Below, piece by piece: positions 28,388 to 39,275 of a stretch of 64,000 bases of DNA (within the stretch, counting starts at the first letter, position 1; every line of letters starts with the position of its first letter). The notes beneath the pieces are model-generated. The model saw only the letters and a program-made list of their open reading frames with translations. It ran no database searches and was not told the origin of the DNA. This DNA is from Thraustochytrium sp. TN22 (lineage: Eukaryota > Sar > Bigyra > Thraustochytrida > Thraustochytriidae). The translations under genes and the position numbers were made by a program. Location: NCBI GenBank assembly GCA_013306675.1, contig JABLUY010000002.1:310001-374000 (forward strand). The letters are read 5' to 3'.

Positions 28388-31300
28388 TCAGGGCTCAGGG
28401 GAGAGTGGGTTGCGCCTTCTCGAAAAGGATGACGAGGAGGAGGCGGAGGAGGAGGAGCAGCGGCGCGAGGTAGGAGACTGCGGCATGTGCTCGGACATGC
28501 GGCGAGTGGGCGCATCCGCAGTGCTGGGCTTGATGCCGGCGATGGTGTTGGGGATGACGGGCGGCAGTGCGTGGCGCGAGGGCGTCTGTGGGCGCATCAT
28601 GCGGTCACCGGAGTCCGAGGCGTTAATGGAGGACTGGACGCGCTCCGCCTTGACGACATCGGCATCCTGCTTGCAGGCCACTGAGGCGCGCACTGGGAGA
28701 GTGTAAACGTCGCCGGCGCTGGTGAGGACGTTGACAGAGGCCTCGACCTCGACACCTGGGAGCTCGGTGATCATCTGCACGACGAGGACGCCGCTGAGAC
28801 CCGGGATGAGCTTGTTGGGCGTCTTGACGACAACGAGCTTGACGGAAGGCGCGTCGCAGCGCGTCGTGACTTTGATGCGAAGCGTATTGTGATCGCGGTT
28901 GGTGATCTTGAGCGAGCGTGAGGTGGTTGACCATTCGCGCACGAGGCCGAAGTCGAGGCGGCTGGGCTGCAGCGCGAGTGAGCGCAGCGCCTCGGCGGCG
29001 TCCGGCGCGATACTGGGCTCCGGCAGGCCGCCGTGCATGATGCTGAACATGTGCGACTCGCTGCGAAAGTCAGCGGCACGCGAGTACACATTCTCGTGGG
29101 CCTTGGAGCGCGTCTGCAACGCCGCCGAGGCCGTGGCGCAGCGGCGCAGCGTGTCGCCCTCGCGTAGCAGGTAGCCTTCATCGATGGAGTGCACGGCCAG
29201 CAGCGGGTCTCGCATGCGCGCTTGCACAGACGCGTCTTCGTCGTCGCTACTCTCCGGGCTGTTGATGGCGGCGCTCCCTCGCCTGGACATGGGGCTGCGC
29301 AAATCCTCTGCCGCCAGAGTGTGCGGGGCGCGCAACCCGAGCTGCTTGGGTTTGCGCAGCCCGTGAAAGGTCTTGTACTGCTTGGCCTGCGTGCGCAGCT
29401 TCAGCTCGTGAACATGACGCGCCATGAGGTCGGCCTCCTGCTCGATGCCGGCTTTCTTGGAGGAGGACGTGATGAGCTTTGGAACCTTGCGCTTGCGACG
29501 GAACGGCGCCATAACCGTGAGGTTGTTGGAGTAAAAGTCCTTGCTCGTGCCGCCCCCGAGGCCGCTTGCGCCGCCCAACGGCTGGTCGAAGGACCCGTGG
29601 CGGCCACGCAGGGCGCCAGCGCTGCCGCCGGGACCGCGCGCACCGCTCGCGTTGGCGAGCAGGCTCGCGCTCATACTGCCCGACAGACGACGACGGGACT
29701 CCAGCGCGAGCCTCTTGCTGAGCAGAGCGCGGCGGTCCAGCTTGAGTGGGCTGGCGCGCAGCACATGGCGGCAGCTGGAGCAGCGCACGATGAACTTGAG
29801 GTCGTGCAGCGCCTCAGCTGTGTTCTCCGCGCTCACGAGCGCGTCCACGTTGTGGTTGATGGCGAAGCGGTGGCCGCAAAAGACGCAGTCGATCTTGGGG
29901 CGGCTGTCCCATGCCTTGCCCTTGATGGTTAGGTTGCAGTACCGGCGCGCCGTCACCATGGGGAACTCTGTCGTCTCACTCATCACCTTGAGGATGCGCA
30001 GATCACCGGTGTGCGTGCCGACCGCCAAATACCTGCCCTCGAAGGAAATGGACAGCTCGCATGGCTGGCTCGGCAGCGACATGCAGTTCACCTGTTCACC
30101 GGTCGCCACGTTCCAGATCGCAAGAGTCTTGTCAGAGGAGATGGACGCTAGACGCTCGCCGTCCGGCAAAAAGGCAATCTCCAGGATCGATGAGGTGTGT
30201 GCTGCAATCTCCGACACGCTCTCCAGACCCTTGGTGTTCCACAGCTTGATGAGTCCGTTCACCGAGGCGGACGCGAAGGTGAACGGGTGCCGCGACCAGG
30301 CCACGCAGGTGACGCGGTTGTCGTGCGCGTGCAGGGAGGTGACGGCCGCCTGCGTGGTGGCGCCCGCGTGAGCCGCCAGCGCCGCGTCTAGGCCAAAGAC
30401 CTTGATGTCCGGAGAATCTGCCACGGCCAGCAGCGTGCGTCCGTCCGGAGACTCGCGCAACGTGTGGATGAGCGAGGCCAGGCCGAGGTCCTTCTCGTCC
30501 TGCAGGCTGGCTAGCGGTACGATTTTGTCTGCGTCGCCCATATCCTTGAAGGTGGAGAACTGCGAGCCCGAGTACCGCTCGGCGCTGAGCGCCACGGCGT
30601 CCCACACGTTCACCATGCCGTCGTTCCCGGCCGTGTACAAAAGCGCGCCGTCCGCAGAGAACTGGCACACCGTAATGCGGCGCTCGTGGCCGCCAGCGAC
30701 GGTTCGCAGCAGCTTGGGCGGGCTCGCGTACAGGCTCCACACGTGGAAGCTTGTTGACCCGGCCTCCACGCAGATCACGATACGGCCGCAGGGCGACATG
30801 TCCCAGAGCGCCGTGTTTTGCTGCGGGATCGTCCACGTGCGCTGTTCCTCGTTGGCGCGCGAGGTCGCGACACGAATCTCGTCCGAAATGGTAAGGTAGT
30901 ACTCGCCGTTGCGCGCAAAGCCGGCGTCGCGCACGAAGTCCTTGGGGTTGGGTGGCGCCTTCATGGTGGTCTTGACGCCGGACGGTGCGTTCCAGATGCA
31001 GACGCAGCCTTCCTGCGAGACGGACAGCATGCAGTTGTTTTTATCGAAGCTTGTGCGAAGCACGCGCGTCTTGTGCGGTGTGTTGGACGTGAGGCGCGCG
31101 CGCCGCGGGTTCCAGATCTTTACGGTGTGGTCGCTCGATGCCGTGACCAACAGCCGACCGTCCACCCCGTAGACACAGTGGTTCACGCGCGCAATGTGGC
31201 CGTGCAGAACGGCGATCTTCTCGCCCGTGGTCGTGTCGAAGATGTTCACGTTGCCGTCGTCGCGGGCTACGGCGAGCCGCGCATCTGGCGACAGCGCGCA

Positions 31301-34300
31301 CCGAGTTGCCAAGTGCGCCTCGTTGTCCTTGATGACGGCTTTGGCGCGCTCATTTCGTCGCAGCGTCGGCTGCAGCAGCTCAGCGAGCTCGTTCTCGGTC
31401 GGAGGCCCGCTACGCTGCTGCGCTAGCTCGTGCGGCGGGTCCGCCACGGCGGCCGCTGGGTTCGCGGCCTGCCGCTGGAGTTGCTGCTGCCGGTGCTGAA
31501 GCTGGTGCTGATGCGAGAACTGCGAGGACTGTGCAAGGTTGCCGACGTAGCCCTGATCCGCGAGCTGGGTCATTGGGCCAACCCGGTCAGCGACACCGGA
31601 GGCAGCCTCAGTCAGGACGGCGAGCGAGGGCCCGCCGCTCAAGGCGTGGCCCGTGTTGCCGAGGCCGCGGCGTTCGGCGAGGCTGCTGGGCGAGCCAACA
31701 GTGCTCATGGAGGCAAAAGACTGGCTGCGGAGGCCACCAACGAGACCAGCAAAGGCACTCGCGCGCGGCGCGTCCAGAACCTTGGGTTTGATGTGAGAGG
31801 GCTGCGCCAAGGAGGTGTTGACGTGCTCCGCATCGAAGATCTTAAGCCGCATGGAGCTTGTCCGCAGGCAGTAAACGAGCTTCTCCTCGGCGCTGGCGCA
31901 GTGCGGTGCAAATGCCATGGCCTCACCCGACTTGCACATGTACTGAGAGCCGTCCGCGAGGCGCCAGCCGCGAATGGTGTTATCAGCGCCGGCGCAGAAG
32001 ATGTACTCGTTGTTGGTGGAGAAACGGCACAAGGTGAGCGGGCATTGGAAGACGTCAAAGCCGTGCAGATGCTCACCGCTATCGGTGTCCCATATCTCCA
32101 GGACGCCGTCTTGGTCGCCGGTGCATGCGAAGCGCCCGCAGGCCGACACGCTGCAGCAGAGCACTGGGGCGCTGTGCCGCGTGTAGGTGAGTGTGCAGCC
32201 GCCATTGCGCCAGACGCGTGCCGTGGTGTCGCGGCTGGCCGATACGATCATATCGGGGTTCTTGGGCGAGAAGACCGCGCAGGTGACGGCCGCAGCATGG
32301 CCACCGAGCACGAACTCGCTCTCGCCCGTCGCGGTGACCCAGACGCGCAGCGTGCGGTCCTCAGACGCCGATACAGCGCGCTTGCCGTCCGTAGAGACGT
32401 CCACGAAGAGCACGGGGGCGCTGTGGCCGGTCAAGGTGAGCAGACACGGGCCCTGCTCCTGGATCTTGTTCACCCAGCGCAGCCACGGCCGCCGGAGGCG
32501 CTCGGACGCCCACAGCTTCTGTGCGGCTTTGGCTGCCGCATTAAAGTCTGGCAGGTTTGCCGCGTACTGAAAGACCAAGGACGGGTTGCGGCTGAGCTCG
32601 GGCGTGTAGCGCTGTGCGAAGGCGTAGTAGTCGCCAAGGCGCTCAACCATGTCTTCAGAGACCTCTGACTCGAGAAGCGGAGGTGGCGAGGCCAAGACGG
32701 AACTTGCAGCCACTTGCGGAGCCGAGGGAGTCACGGGCCGCGCCGTCTTGGGCGTGTGGGTGTTGATGAGGAGGCCAGAGTCTGGAGCAGCGCCGTTCCT
32801 GCCTGTGGCGGCCCCGCCGCCCGCCAGCAGGAGCGTTGGCGCCGACCCGGTGCGATGTATCTCCGTGACAACGCGCGCCTCGTCGTGCTGCTGGCACAGC
32901 TTGACCTCGAAGGCCCTGCAGGAAGACGCGAGGTGGTCGATCCATGAGAAGCCGCCGCCCGCGAGCAAGAGCGCCTCGACGAACTCCAGGTCCGTCAAGG
33001 TCGCCTCGAGCGTGCGGAAGAGACGCCCGTGCAGGAGGTGGTACGGCAGGCAGGCCAAAGCGCGCCCATTTTCGCTGTTATATGCGCCAGAGGAGTCGTA
33101 GGCGGTCTCCTGAAAGAATTTGGAGAGCTCCTCGTGAATCGGCACGGCTTCTGGCGCAAGGATGGGCAGGAGCGCGAGCTCGCTGGGGGTCATGAGCGCG
33201 GCACCGGCAAAGTATCGCTTGAGAACCGCGAGCGTGAAGTCATAGTGCGAGAAGTTGATGAGTTCGTCGCGCGTCGGGTTGCTCAGCAGGGGCTTGAGGC
33301 TGTAGTAGAGCTGCGACCAGTTGCTGAGCGGGATGCCAAGGATGCCCACAATCTCGCTTTCGTACAAGCCGTCGCGCGAGCAGAGAATGATGGAGAGCGC
33401 CTTGCGGACGAAGAGGTGCCCGTGATCGTGCTCGAGGCGACTGATCATTTCGTCCAGCAAGCTCGGCAGGTTGTCCGGCAGGTTGCGGATGCGGTCATTC
33501 ACCTCTGCGAACTCGCCCACAATGCGCAGTTCTTCGCAGGCAATCACGATCCATGTCGGGTTGCCGGCAGAGGCCTTGCCGAGCAGATTGCCCATCTCCT
33601 CGCCACTGAGGCGCTTGCCGTAGCGGTCGAGTCGCGTACAGACCAGCGTCTTGGCCTCTTCGTAGGAGAGCCTCGGCACGAGGAGCGGCGTGTGCTGGCG
33701 AAAGTGCGCCCGGAAGCTGTGGAGAATGCTGCGCTGTGCGAGCTGGGCATCCCGGCTCAGGTCCGCGAGGATGTCGCCCTCGTCGCTGCCCGGCGAGAGC
33801 GGCGAGATCGGCGAGAGCGGGGCGCCGTAGTCAACTCCGGAGTCGGAGAAGGGCGACCCGGGCTCTACCTTGCCATGCTTGCTCGCCTGATACCGCCCGG
33901 GCGACTGCGGGCTGTGGTGCCGGCGCTTGCGGTGGTGGCGGCGGCGACCCCCGCGCGCGCCCTGGGCGTGCCGGTGCTGGCGCCTTGGTCGCCTCACCAC
34001 AACGGGCCGCGAGGGCGACTGCGGCTCGCTCGGCGTGAGCTGTGGCGGCGGCGACGCGGAGCGCGAGGACAGGGGCGCCAGGCGCTCGTCGTCGGCCTCA
34101 ACGCCGATGATGAGCCGCAGGTTGAGCGGGAGTTCACTAGGCAGCCAGTTGAGTGTGTGCGCGTGGTTTTTGTCCCGCACGAGGTGGTCGAGGTTGTCCA
34201 GAATAAGGACAAGGCGCGCGAAGTCACAGGTCTCTTTGAGAAGGCGCTCAAACTCCTCCACGAGCGAGCAATACGAACTCGGCATGTCGGTTAGCAGGGC

Positions 34301-35806
34301 TGCGTGGTGGTGGCGCTTGGCGGACTTGCGCAACGACTCCGTGGAGGCCGCCTCCTTGGTCCTCGTTGCGTTGGCCCCTACAAAGAGCGAGGTGCGCAAC
34401 AAGGTCCAAAGCTGGTCGGCGCGCTTCTTTGGCCGGTACTTGCGCACGCAGCGCCGGAGGTCCTGCACGAGCGAACGCAGCATGTTGTGAATCTGCGTGG
34501 AGCCTGGCGACGCCCCCACAAAGTAGCGGATCACGATCTGGGGCATCTTGGACCGGCCCTGCAGCTTCTTTGGGCCCTTGGTCAGCGGCCCACTCGTCTT
34601 GACGGTCGGTCCTGGCACCGAGGGCGAGAGGGAAGCGCCCGCGCCTGCGCTTGCGCCGCCGGTCGAAGGTGCCGCGGCTGAAGACGCCTCGCCGTTCGCC
34701 GATGCCGATGGCGAGGCCGTGGCGCTACCTTCGTTGAGGGGTGTGCCGTCCGGCGCGAGAGCCTGGCGCGGCCTTTCGTCTTGCTCCTGCTCGTCCTGCA
34801 GCACTTTGCATACCTTGGAGAGGATGCTTGACTTGCCAACACCGGACTCGCCCGTGACGATCATGGGCGTGAAGTTGGCTTCCGCCTCGGCGCGCGCGAA
34901 ACGGAGGATGTTGTTGACGAGATCGTCGCGCGGTAGAAACTGGCTCAGGCGGAAGTGCATGTACGCCTGGTGGTGGTTGTACTCCAGCTTGGCCTCCTCC
35001 ACGTTGCTCTCGTCATTCACACGAGTGATGGGGTAGAGCTCGTCGATGGCCTGCTTGAGGTCCTCCAGGATCCGATCGCAGAATTCCCTGCGCGCCTCCA
35101 CATCCGGCTCGCCGTGCGCCAGCTGCGGGTTGTACATGAAGGGGTAGTCCTCGTGCAGCTTGATCTTGACGCGGCCCTCGGTCTGCGCGTGGCGGTCGCG
35201 AATCCGCTGCTTGAGTGCCTGCAGCTTGGCCTTCTTGCTCTCGTCTGGAACGCAGATGGTTTTGCCGGCCTCGTGGTCGATCTCGCCGTCGGTGAACTCG
35301 GAGAGTCGCTCGGGCGCGAGCTGAGACTCCTCGAGTGAGGCGAGTGTGCGGTCGTCGCGAAAGTAAAAGAGTGCGTGAGTCACGTTCTCTGCGAGATCCT
35401 CGTCCGGGTTGAGCGCGCCACGCATGATCTCGAGCTCGGTGATGGATGCCCCCTTTTGCTCCTTGACCCAGGTAAAGCGCGGGTCGTCGCCAACCTTGTG
35501 GGGTTCGTCCTCATTGCAGCCGGGCTTGTCGGACTTCTTGGTCCACCCGTACCGGCTGCCGACAAGGCACAAGAAGATGTCTGACCTGTCAATCTCATCG
35601 AGGCAAATCTCGATGGCCTTGCCGGCGCTGCTGTCTTCCTTGGTCACGCCCCACCGCAGGTCCACCTCGGTGATGTGCAAGTAGCGCTCCTCGCACCACT
35701 GCCTGAGCTCCGGGAAGACGCGTCGCGTGAGCGCATCACGCTCGAAATGCGTGTCGCGGAAGGTGGAGCTGATGAAGACTCGCACGTTGCGCCATTGTCT
35801 GACCAT
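28388..35806 (-). CDS. giant DUF4062 / STAND-NTPase / WD40 / ASH protein (NWD1- or TEP1-like)
   Basis: The protein has 2,472 residues in one exon. The N-terminus (RVFISSTFRDTHFERDAL to about 120, with VDLRWGV) is DUF4062, as found in NWD1, TEP1 and NPHP3. A P-loop GESGVGKSS (about 318) and Walker B LVLILDNLD mark a NACHT/STAND ATPase. Low-complexity linkers and helices precede a long run of WD40 repeats (about 1120-1930; for example GHSAPVLFVDVSTDGKRAVS) that should form one or two propellers. Then comes a four-cysteine knuckle (CVFC and CSSC, about 1970-2010), a basic region and, near 2280-2390, an ASH/MSP-type beta domain (SRLDFGLVREWSTTSRSLKI). ASH domains are typical of ciliary and centrosomal proteins, so a ciliary role is inferred. 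STAND proteins usually oligomerise on ligand binding. No catalytic effector domain is visible beyond DUF4062. Confidence 0.9.
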   Translation of the reverse strand: MVRQWRNVRVFISSTFRDTHFERDALTRRVFPELRQWCEERYLHITEVDLRWGVTKEDSSAGKAIEICLDEIDRSDIFLCLVGSRYGWTKKSDKPGCNEDEPHKVGDDPRFTWVKEQKGASITELEIMRGALNPDEDLAENVTHALFYFRDDRTLASLEESQLAPERLSEFTDGEIDHEAGKTICVPDESKKAKLQALKQRIRDRHAQTEGRVKIKLHEDYPFMYNPQLAHGEPDVEARREFCDRILEDLKQAIDELYPITRVNDESNVEEAKLEYNHHQAYMHFRLSQFLPRDDLVNNILRFARAEAEANFTPMIVTGESGVGKSSILSKVCKVLQDEQEQDERPRQALAPDGTPLNEGSATASPSASANGEASSAAAPSTGGASAGAGASLSPSVPGPTVKTSGPLTKGPKKLQGRSKMPQIVIRYFVGASPGSTQIHNMLRSLVQDLRRCVRKYRPKKRADQLWTLLRTSLFVGANATRTKEAASTESLRKSAKRHHHAALLTDMPSSYCSLVEEFERLLKETCDFARLVLILDNLDHLVRDKNHAHTLNWLPSELPLNLRLIIGVEADDERLAPLSSRSASPPPQLTPSEPQSPSRPVVVRRPRRQHRHAQGARGGRRRHHRKRRHHSPQSPGRYQASKHGKVEPGSPFSDSGVDYGAPLSPISPLSPGSDEGDILADLSRDAQLAQRSILHSFRAHFRQHTPLLVPRLSYEEAKTLVCTRLDRYGKRLSGEEMGNLLGKASAGNPTWIVIACEELRIVGEFAEVNDRIRNLPDNLPSLLDEMISRLEHDHGHLFVRKALSIILCSRDGLYESEIVGILGIPLSNWSQLYYSLKPLLSNPTRDELINFSHYDFTLAVLKRYFAGAALMTPSELALLPILAPEAVPIHEELSKFFQETAYDSSGAYNSENGRALACLPYHLLHGRLFRTLEATLTDLEFVEALLLAGGGFSWIDHLASSCRAFEVKLCQQHDEARVVTEIHRTGSAPTLLLAGGGAATGRNGAAPDSGLLINTHTPKTARPVTPSAPQVAASSVLASPPPLLESEVSEDMVERLGDYYAFAQRYTPELSRNPSLVFQYAANLPDFNAAAKAAQKLWASERLRRPWLRWVNKIQEQGPCLLTLTGHSAPVLFVDVSTDGKRAVSASEDRTLRVWVTATGESEFVLGGHAAAVTCAVFSPKNPDMIVSASRDTTARVWRNGGCTLTYTRHSAPVLCCSVSACGRFACTGDQDGVLEIWDTDSGEHLHGFDVFQCPLTLCRFSTNNEYIFCAGADNTIRGWRLADGSQYMCKSGEAMAFAPHCASAEEKLVYCLRTSSMRLKIFDAEHVNTSLAQPSHIKPKVLDAPRASAFAGLVGGLRSQSFASMSTVGSPSSLAERRGLGNTGHALSGGPSLAVLTEAASGVADRVGPMTQLADQGYVGNLAQSSQFSHQHQLQHRQQQLQRQAANPAAAVADPPHELAQQRSGPPTENELAELLQPTLRRNERAKAVIKDNEAHLATRCALSPDARLAVARDDGNVNIFDTTTGEKIAVLHGHIARVNHCVYGVDGRLLVTASSDHTVKIWNPRRARLTSNTPHKTRVLRTSFDKNNCMLSVSQEGCVCIWNAPSGVKTTMKAPPNPKDFVRDAGFARNGEYYLTISDEIRVATSRANEEQRTWTIPQQNTALWDMSPCGRIVICVEAGSTSFHVWSLYASPPKLLRTVAGGHERRITVCQFSADGALLYTAGNDGMVNVWDAVALSAERYSGSQFSTFKDMGDADKIVPLASLQDEKDLGLASLIHTLRESPDGRTLLAVADSPDIKVFGLDAALAAHAGATTQAAVTSLHAHDNRVTCVAWSRHPFTFASASVNGLIKLWNTKGLESVSEIAAHTSSILEIAFLPDGERLASISSDKTLAIWNVATGEQVNCMSLPSQPCELSISFEGRYLAVGTHTGDLRILKVMSETTEFPMVTARRYCNLTIKGKAWDSRPKIDCVFCGHRFAINHNVDALVSAENTAEALHDLKFIVRCSSCRHVLRASPLKLDRRALLSKRLALESRRRLSGSMSASLLANASGARGPGGSAGALRGRHGSFDQPLGGASGLGGGTSKDFYSNNLTVMAPFRRKRKVPKLITSSSKKAGIEQEADLMARHVHELKLRTQAKQYKTFHGLRKPKQLGLRAPHTLAAEDLRSPMSRRGSAAINSPESSDDEDASVQARMRDPLLAVHSIDEGYLLREGDTLRRCATASAALQTRSKAHENVYSRAADFRSESHMFSIMHGGLPEPSIAPDAAEALRSLALQPSRLDFGLVREWSTTSRSLKITNRDHNTLRIKVTTRCDAPSVKLVVVKTPNKLIPGLSGVLVVQMITELPGVEVEASVNVLTSAGDVYTLPVRASVACKQDADVVKAERVQSSINASDSGDRMMRPQTPSRHALPPVIPNTIAGIKPSTADAPTRRMSEHMPQSPTSRRCSSSSASSSSSFSRRRNPLSPEP

Positions 35807-35990
35807 GACTCTGGCGGTCGCGAGGAGCGCGCCGCGCTGCGGGCGGCGAAGCGAGGCGAGGCAAGGCGTGGCCGCCCCAGCCCTCCTGCCTCGTGCTGCG
35901 CTGGCCCGTGCCGCGCCGCCCCGTGCTTCACTGTCGCGTCCCGCGCCGCTCGCGCAGCGAGGCCGTGCTTTGCCTGGCGCGCACCTTTCC

Positions 35991-36024
<34 letters not shown>

Positions 36025-37520
36025 GCCGCTGCCTGCTACACTGGAATGAAATGCGTGCAAGCGCACACTCTCGCCTCAGCTCGCCTCGGCCCGCCTTGCC
36101 TCAACCACCACCGTGCACGCGCACGTGCCCTTGGTTTTCCACGGCCTTGGACGATAGCAACACTCTACTCTACTCTATTCTGGCTTCCTCCCGTGTTGCT
36201 CGGTCGCTCTGCGTACAACGCGCCTGTCACAGCCGCGTGTACGATGCCACGGCACCATGGCGGAAAAGTTGAATGAGAGACACATCGTTCGAAGAGCCTT
36301 GCCAGCGCATGCAGCACCAGCGAGCGAGCAGGCCAAGCCTCCTTCATCCGTCCTGACTGGCGCCAGCCGACGTATGCGAGAGACGGCCGGAACCCATCCT
36401 GGGTTAGAAAGGCAAGAAAGCCACTGGCCGGCCACTGCGGCCAGAGATCAGGCAGAAAGAAAAAAAAACGAACCAACACGGCTGGGAAAGCGAGCCGCGA
36501 GCGAGCCGGTGAGAACTCTCGGAACCCACCGTGCCCCGCGAGTCGTGATCGCGGCCACCTGCGGCCAGCGCGCGCACCAATGCGCGCGGCGAGCTTCTAC
36601 GAGCAGCGATCACTTCGACGCCGGGCGCGCCGACCCGTAAGCGAAGCCTTTCGCGCGCCGAGCGAGCAGGGAAACAAGCGCGCTCGCGTTGCCTCGCAGG
36701 CCGGCCGCCGCGGCGGCGTTGAACCGCTCAACGGCCAGGTCACGTTGCCGAGCACTGGGTGCGCTGCGCTAGCCTAGCCTAGGTTAGCTGTGCTGACTCG
36801 GAGCACGGACGCCGTGCGAGGCGTTGGCGAGCAGCCGGCGAGCAGAGTCAGCAGACAGCGGAGGGCGCGCGGCGGCGCTAGCCGCGCATCTCTCTCTCTC
36901 CCCCTCTCTCTCTCTCTTGATCGCCCAAGCTCGCTCGGCCGGTCACGCCTGCAGTGGCAGCCTCAGCCTGAGCAGCGTCCGAGCCTGAGCGCCGCGAGCG
37001 GTTTCTTCAAGCGCAACTTGGGTTGAGGCCAGGAAGGCAGGCAGGCAGGCAAGGCAGGCAAGGCAGGGCGGGCGGGCGGCAGCACCGGCAAGGCGCGGCT
37101 GCGCGGCAAAGGAGACCGCCGCGCAGCGGCCGGAGCGCAGGCGAGCGCGGGCGGCGGCGGCGGCGGCGCGGCGGCGCGGCGCAGGCCGGGCGGCTGCGGC
37201 GCGCTAAGCGGCGCGCTGGGCGGCGCGCCGGGCGGCGCAGCGCGGCTGCGGCGGAGGGCACAAGGGCGGCCGACGGCGGCGCGGCGGCGGGCTGTTGCGT
37301 TGCGTTGCAGACAGGCAGGCAGGAAGGCAGCGCGGCCTGCAGGCGGGAGCAGCGCAGCGCAGCGCAGCGCAGCCGCTGGCCTGCGCAACCAGCGCAGCGA
37401 GAGCGCAGCGAGAGCGCAGCGAGAGCGCAAGGGAAAACGCGAAGGTCCTGTGGAAAACGAGCCGAGCGCGCGGCGAGCTGGGCGCGCTTTTGACCCGACC
37501 CTCACGGGGGCGCAGAGGAG
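35807..37520. other. long divergent intergenic region, repeat-rich
   Basis: 1.7 kb between the starts of the giant WD40 gene (-) and the PP2A-B56 gene (+). It contains (CTG)10 at 35993-36022, a CT-rich tract (about 36888-36920), GGCA runs (about 37030-37060), GCGCA runs (about 37348-37372) and three copies of an 11-bp AGCGCAGCGAG unit (37391-37425). No gene is supported. Long minus-strand frames opposite the B56 gene and its leader are shadows. Confidence 0.65.
35993..36022. repeat. (CTG)10 trinucleotide repeat
   Basis: Ten uninterrupted CTG units about 190 bp upstream of the giant WD40 gene ATG, probably in its 5' leader, where the transcript would read CAG. Confidence 0.9.
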
Positions 37521-38909
37521 ATGGCGAACAATCTGGTGCGCAACCTGCGACGGCGGCTCTCGAACGCGAAGCAAGATGAGGTGAGCATCGCCGCGCGGGC
37601 CGGGCTGAACCCTGAGGAGGACCTGCCTTCGCTGAAGTCGGTGTCGAACGTGAGCAAGCGCATGGAGCTGCTCCGGCAAAAGCTGCAGTTCTGCAGCATC
37701 CCAGCGAACTTCTTGTCGCAGGAGCCGCGCGACAAGAGCTTCGTGACGTTCAAGCGCAAGGCACTTCTGGACCTGGTGGAATTCCTTAACTCGGGGCCGT
37801 CCCGGTCGAAGCAGGAGTACCTGACGGAGCCTGTGCTGATGGAGCTGCTCGCCATGGTGAAAAGCAACATCTTCGTCGCACTGCCCCCGCAGCTGGACGA
37901 CTATGACCCGGACGAAGACGACCCGTGGCTGGACATCTCGTGGCCGCACAAGCAGGTGGTGTACGAGCTGCTGTTGCGGCTGGTCGTGAGCGCGGACTTC
38001 CCCGCCAAGGTCGGCAAAAAGACTGGGCTCATCGACCAGGACTTTTGCGTGAACTTGATCACGCTCTTCGAGTCGGACGACCCGCGCGAGCGCGACTACC
38101 TCAAGACGATCCTGCACAGAATATACGGCAAATTCATGACGCACCGGAGCTTCATCCGCAAGCAGATCAGCTACGTCTTCGCGCGCTTCACCTACGAGCA
38201 CAAACGCCAGAACGGCATCGCGGAGCTCTTGGAGATCCTCGGGAGCATTATTAATGGCTTCGCATTGCCGCTCAAGCCCGAGCACCTGACCTTCATCAAG
38301 TGCTCGCTGGTTCCGCTCCACAAATCGCCTTGGATGGCGATCTTCACCTCGCAGCTCACCTACTGCATCACGCAGTACATTGAGAAGGATCAGAACACGG
38401 CGCAGCTCGTTGTGCAAAAGCTGGTAGAATACTGGCCATGGGGCAACAGCCAGAAGCAGGTGCACTTCTTGAACGAGCTCGAGGAGGTGCTCGAGTTGCT
38501 GCGCCCCGAGACACTGCGGCTCGTCACAGGCCACCTTTACCGCTGCCTGGCGCGCTGTGTGTCGAGCGAGCATTTTCAGGTGTGCGAGCGGACCCTCTTT
38601 CTTTGGAACAACGAGCACATCGTCAACCTCTTCCGCGTCGATCCGTCGGAGGACATTGGCAAGTCGGACCTACGCATCGTCTTTGCTGCCCTTGGCCAAA
38701 ACGTCGACGCCGCTAACCCGCACTGGAACGCCGCGGTCACCATGCTGTCTTACAACGTCATGGACATTTACAAGGACCGCTACAACGTCGAAGCTGAGGT
38801 CTTCTCCACGCAAGCCACGCAGCTTGAGACTCCTTTGCGCCATTCCAAGCGAGCCGCTATGTGGGATGCGCTCGCCAAGGAGCTGGAGACGGAGGAGTGC
38901 AAAGAATGA
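37521..38909 (+). CDS. PPP2R5: protein phosphatase 2A B56 (B') regulatory subunit
   Basis: The protein has 462 residues, colinear with the conserved core of the family and lacking long variable tails. Diagnostic stretches include PHKQVVYELLLRLV, RERDYLKTILHRIYGKF, RKQISYVFARF, GIAELLEILGSIINGFALPL, LVEYWPWGNSQKQVHFLNEL and ERTLFLWNNEHIVNLF. The HRIYGKF element that lines the LxxIxE substrate pocket is intact. These HEAT-like repeats select substrates for the PP2A A-C core; the enzyme opposes kinases in many pathways. The ATG at 37521 begins MANNLVRNLRRRLSNAK, directly preceding family-like sequence. The gene is very likely single-exon. It converges on the SPX-EXS gene. Confidence 0.97.
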   Translation: MANNLVRNLRRRLSNAKQDEVSIAARAGLNPEEDLPSLKSVSNVSKRMELLRQKLQFCSIPANFLSQEPRDKSFVTFKRKALLDLVEFLNSGPSRSKQEYLTEPVLMELLAMVKSNIFVALPPQLDDYDPDEDDPWLDISWPHKQVVYELLLRLVVSADFPAKVGKKTGLIDQDFCVNLITLFESDDPRERDYLKTILHRIYGKFMTHRSFIRKQISYVFARFTYEHKRQNGIAELLEILGSIINGFALPLKPEHLTFIKCSLVPLHKSPWMAIFTSQLTYCITQYIEKDQNTAQLVVQKLVEYWPWGNSQKQVHFLNELEEVLELLRPETLRLVTGHLYRCLARCVSSEHFQVCERTLFLWNNEHIVNLFRVDPSEDIGKSDLRIVFAALGQNVDAANPHWNAAVTMLSYNVMDIYKDRYNVEAEVFSTQATQLETPLRHSKRAAMWDALAKELETEECKE

Positions 38910-39127
38910 TGGAAGTGAGTGGGGACGTTCATCCTCGCCAATTTGACTCTCATCACACACTCAATCGGTCCGAAATCCGGCGGGAAAGAGTGAGCTTGGG
39001 AGCAGTCGGCGCGGCGGGTAAGACAAGCCTGCCACTGTCGTCTCTTTGCCCTCTTTTTCTTCATCGTTTTCCCTCTCGTCGTGTGTCTTTCTTTGTGTGT
39101 CAAGGGATGAGATGAGGAAGCGCTCGC

Positions 39128-39130
<3 letters not shown>

Positions 39131-39160
<30 letters not shown>
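39131..39160. repeat. (CTG)10 trinucleotide repeat in a 3' UTR
   Basis: Ten CTG units followed by three CTGATG-type units, about 220 bp past the B56 stop codon. Read as CTG in the B56 transcript. Confidence 0.9.
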
Positions 39161-39275
39161 ATGCTGATGCTGATGCTGCTGCTGAACGTGTCCATGTTTC
39201 TGTGTTTCTGTGTCCGTGTTGGACTGTGAGTGCGAGGGCGCGAACGATGCGAGCAATCAACTACAAGCAAAATTC

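Noticed and set aside
36963-38618. 551-codon minus-strand frame opposite PP2A-B56
   Set aside because: The plus strand is a full B56 protein. The minus frame is its antisense shadow plus GC-rich leader.
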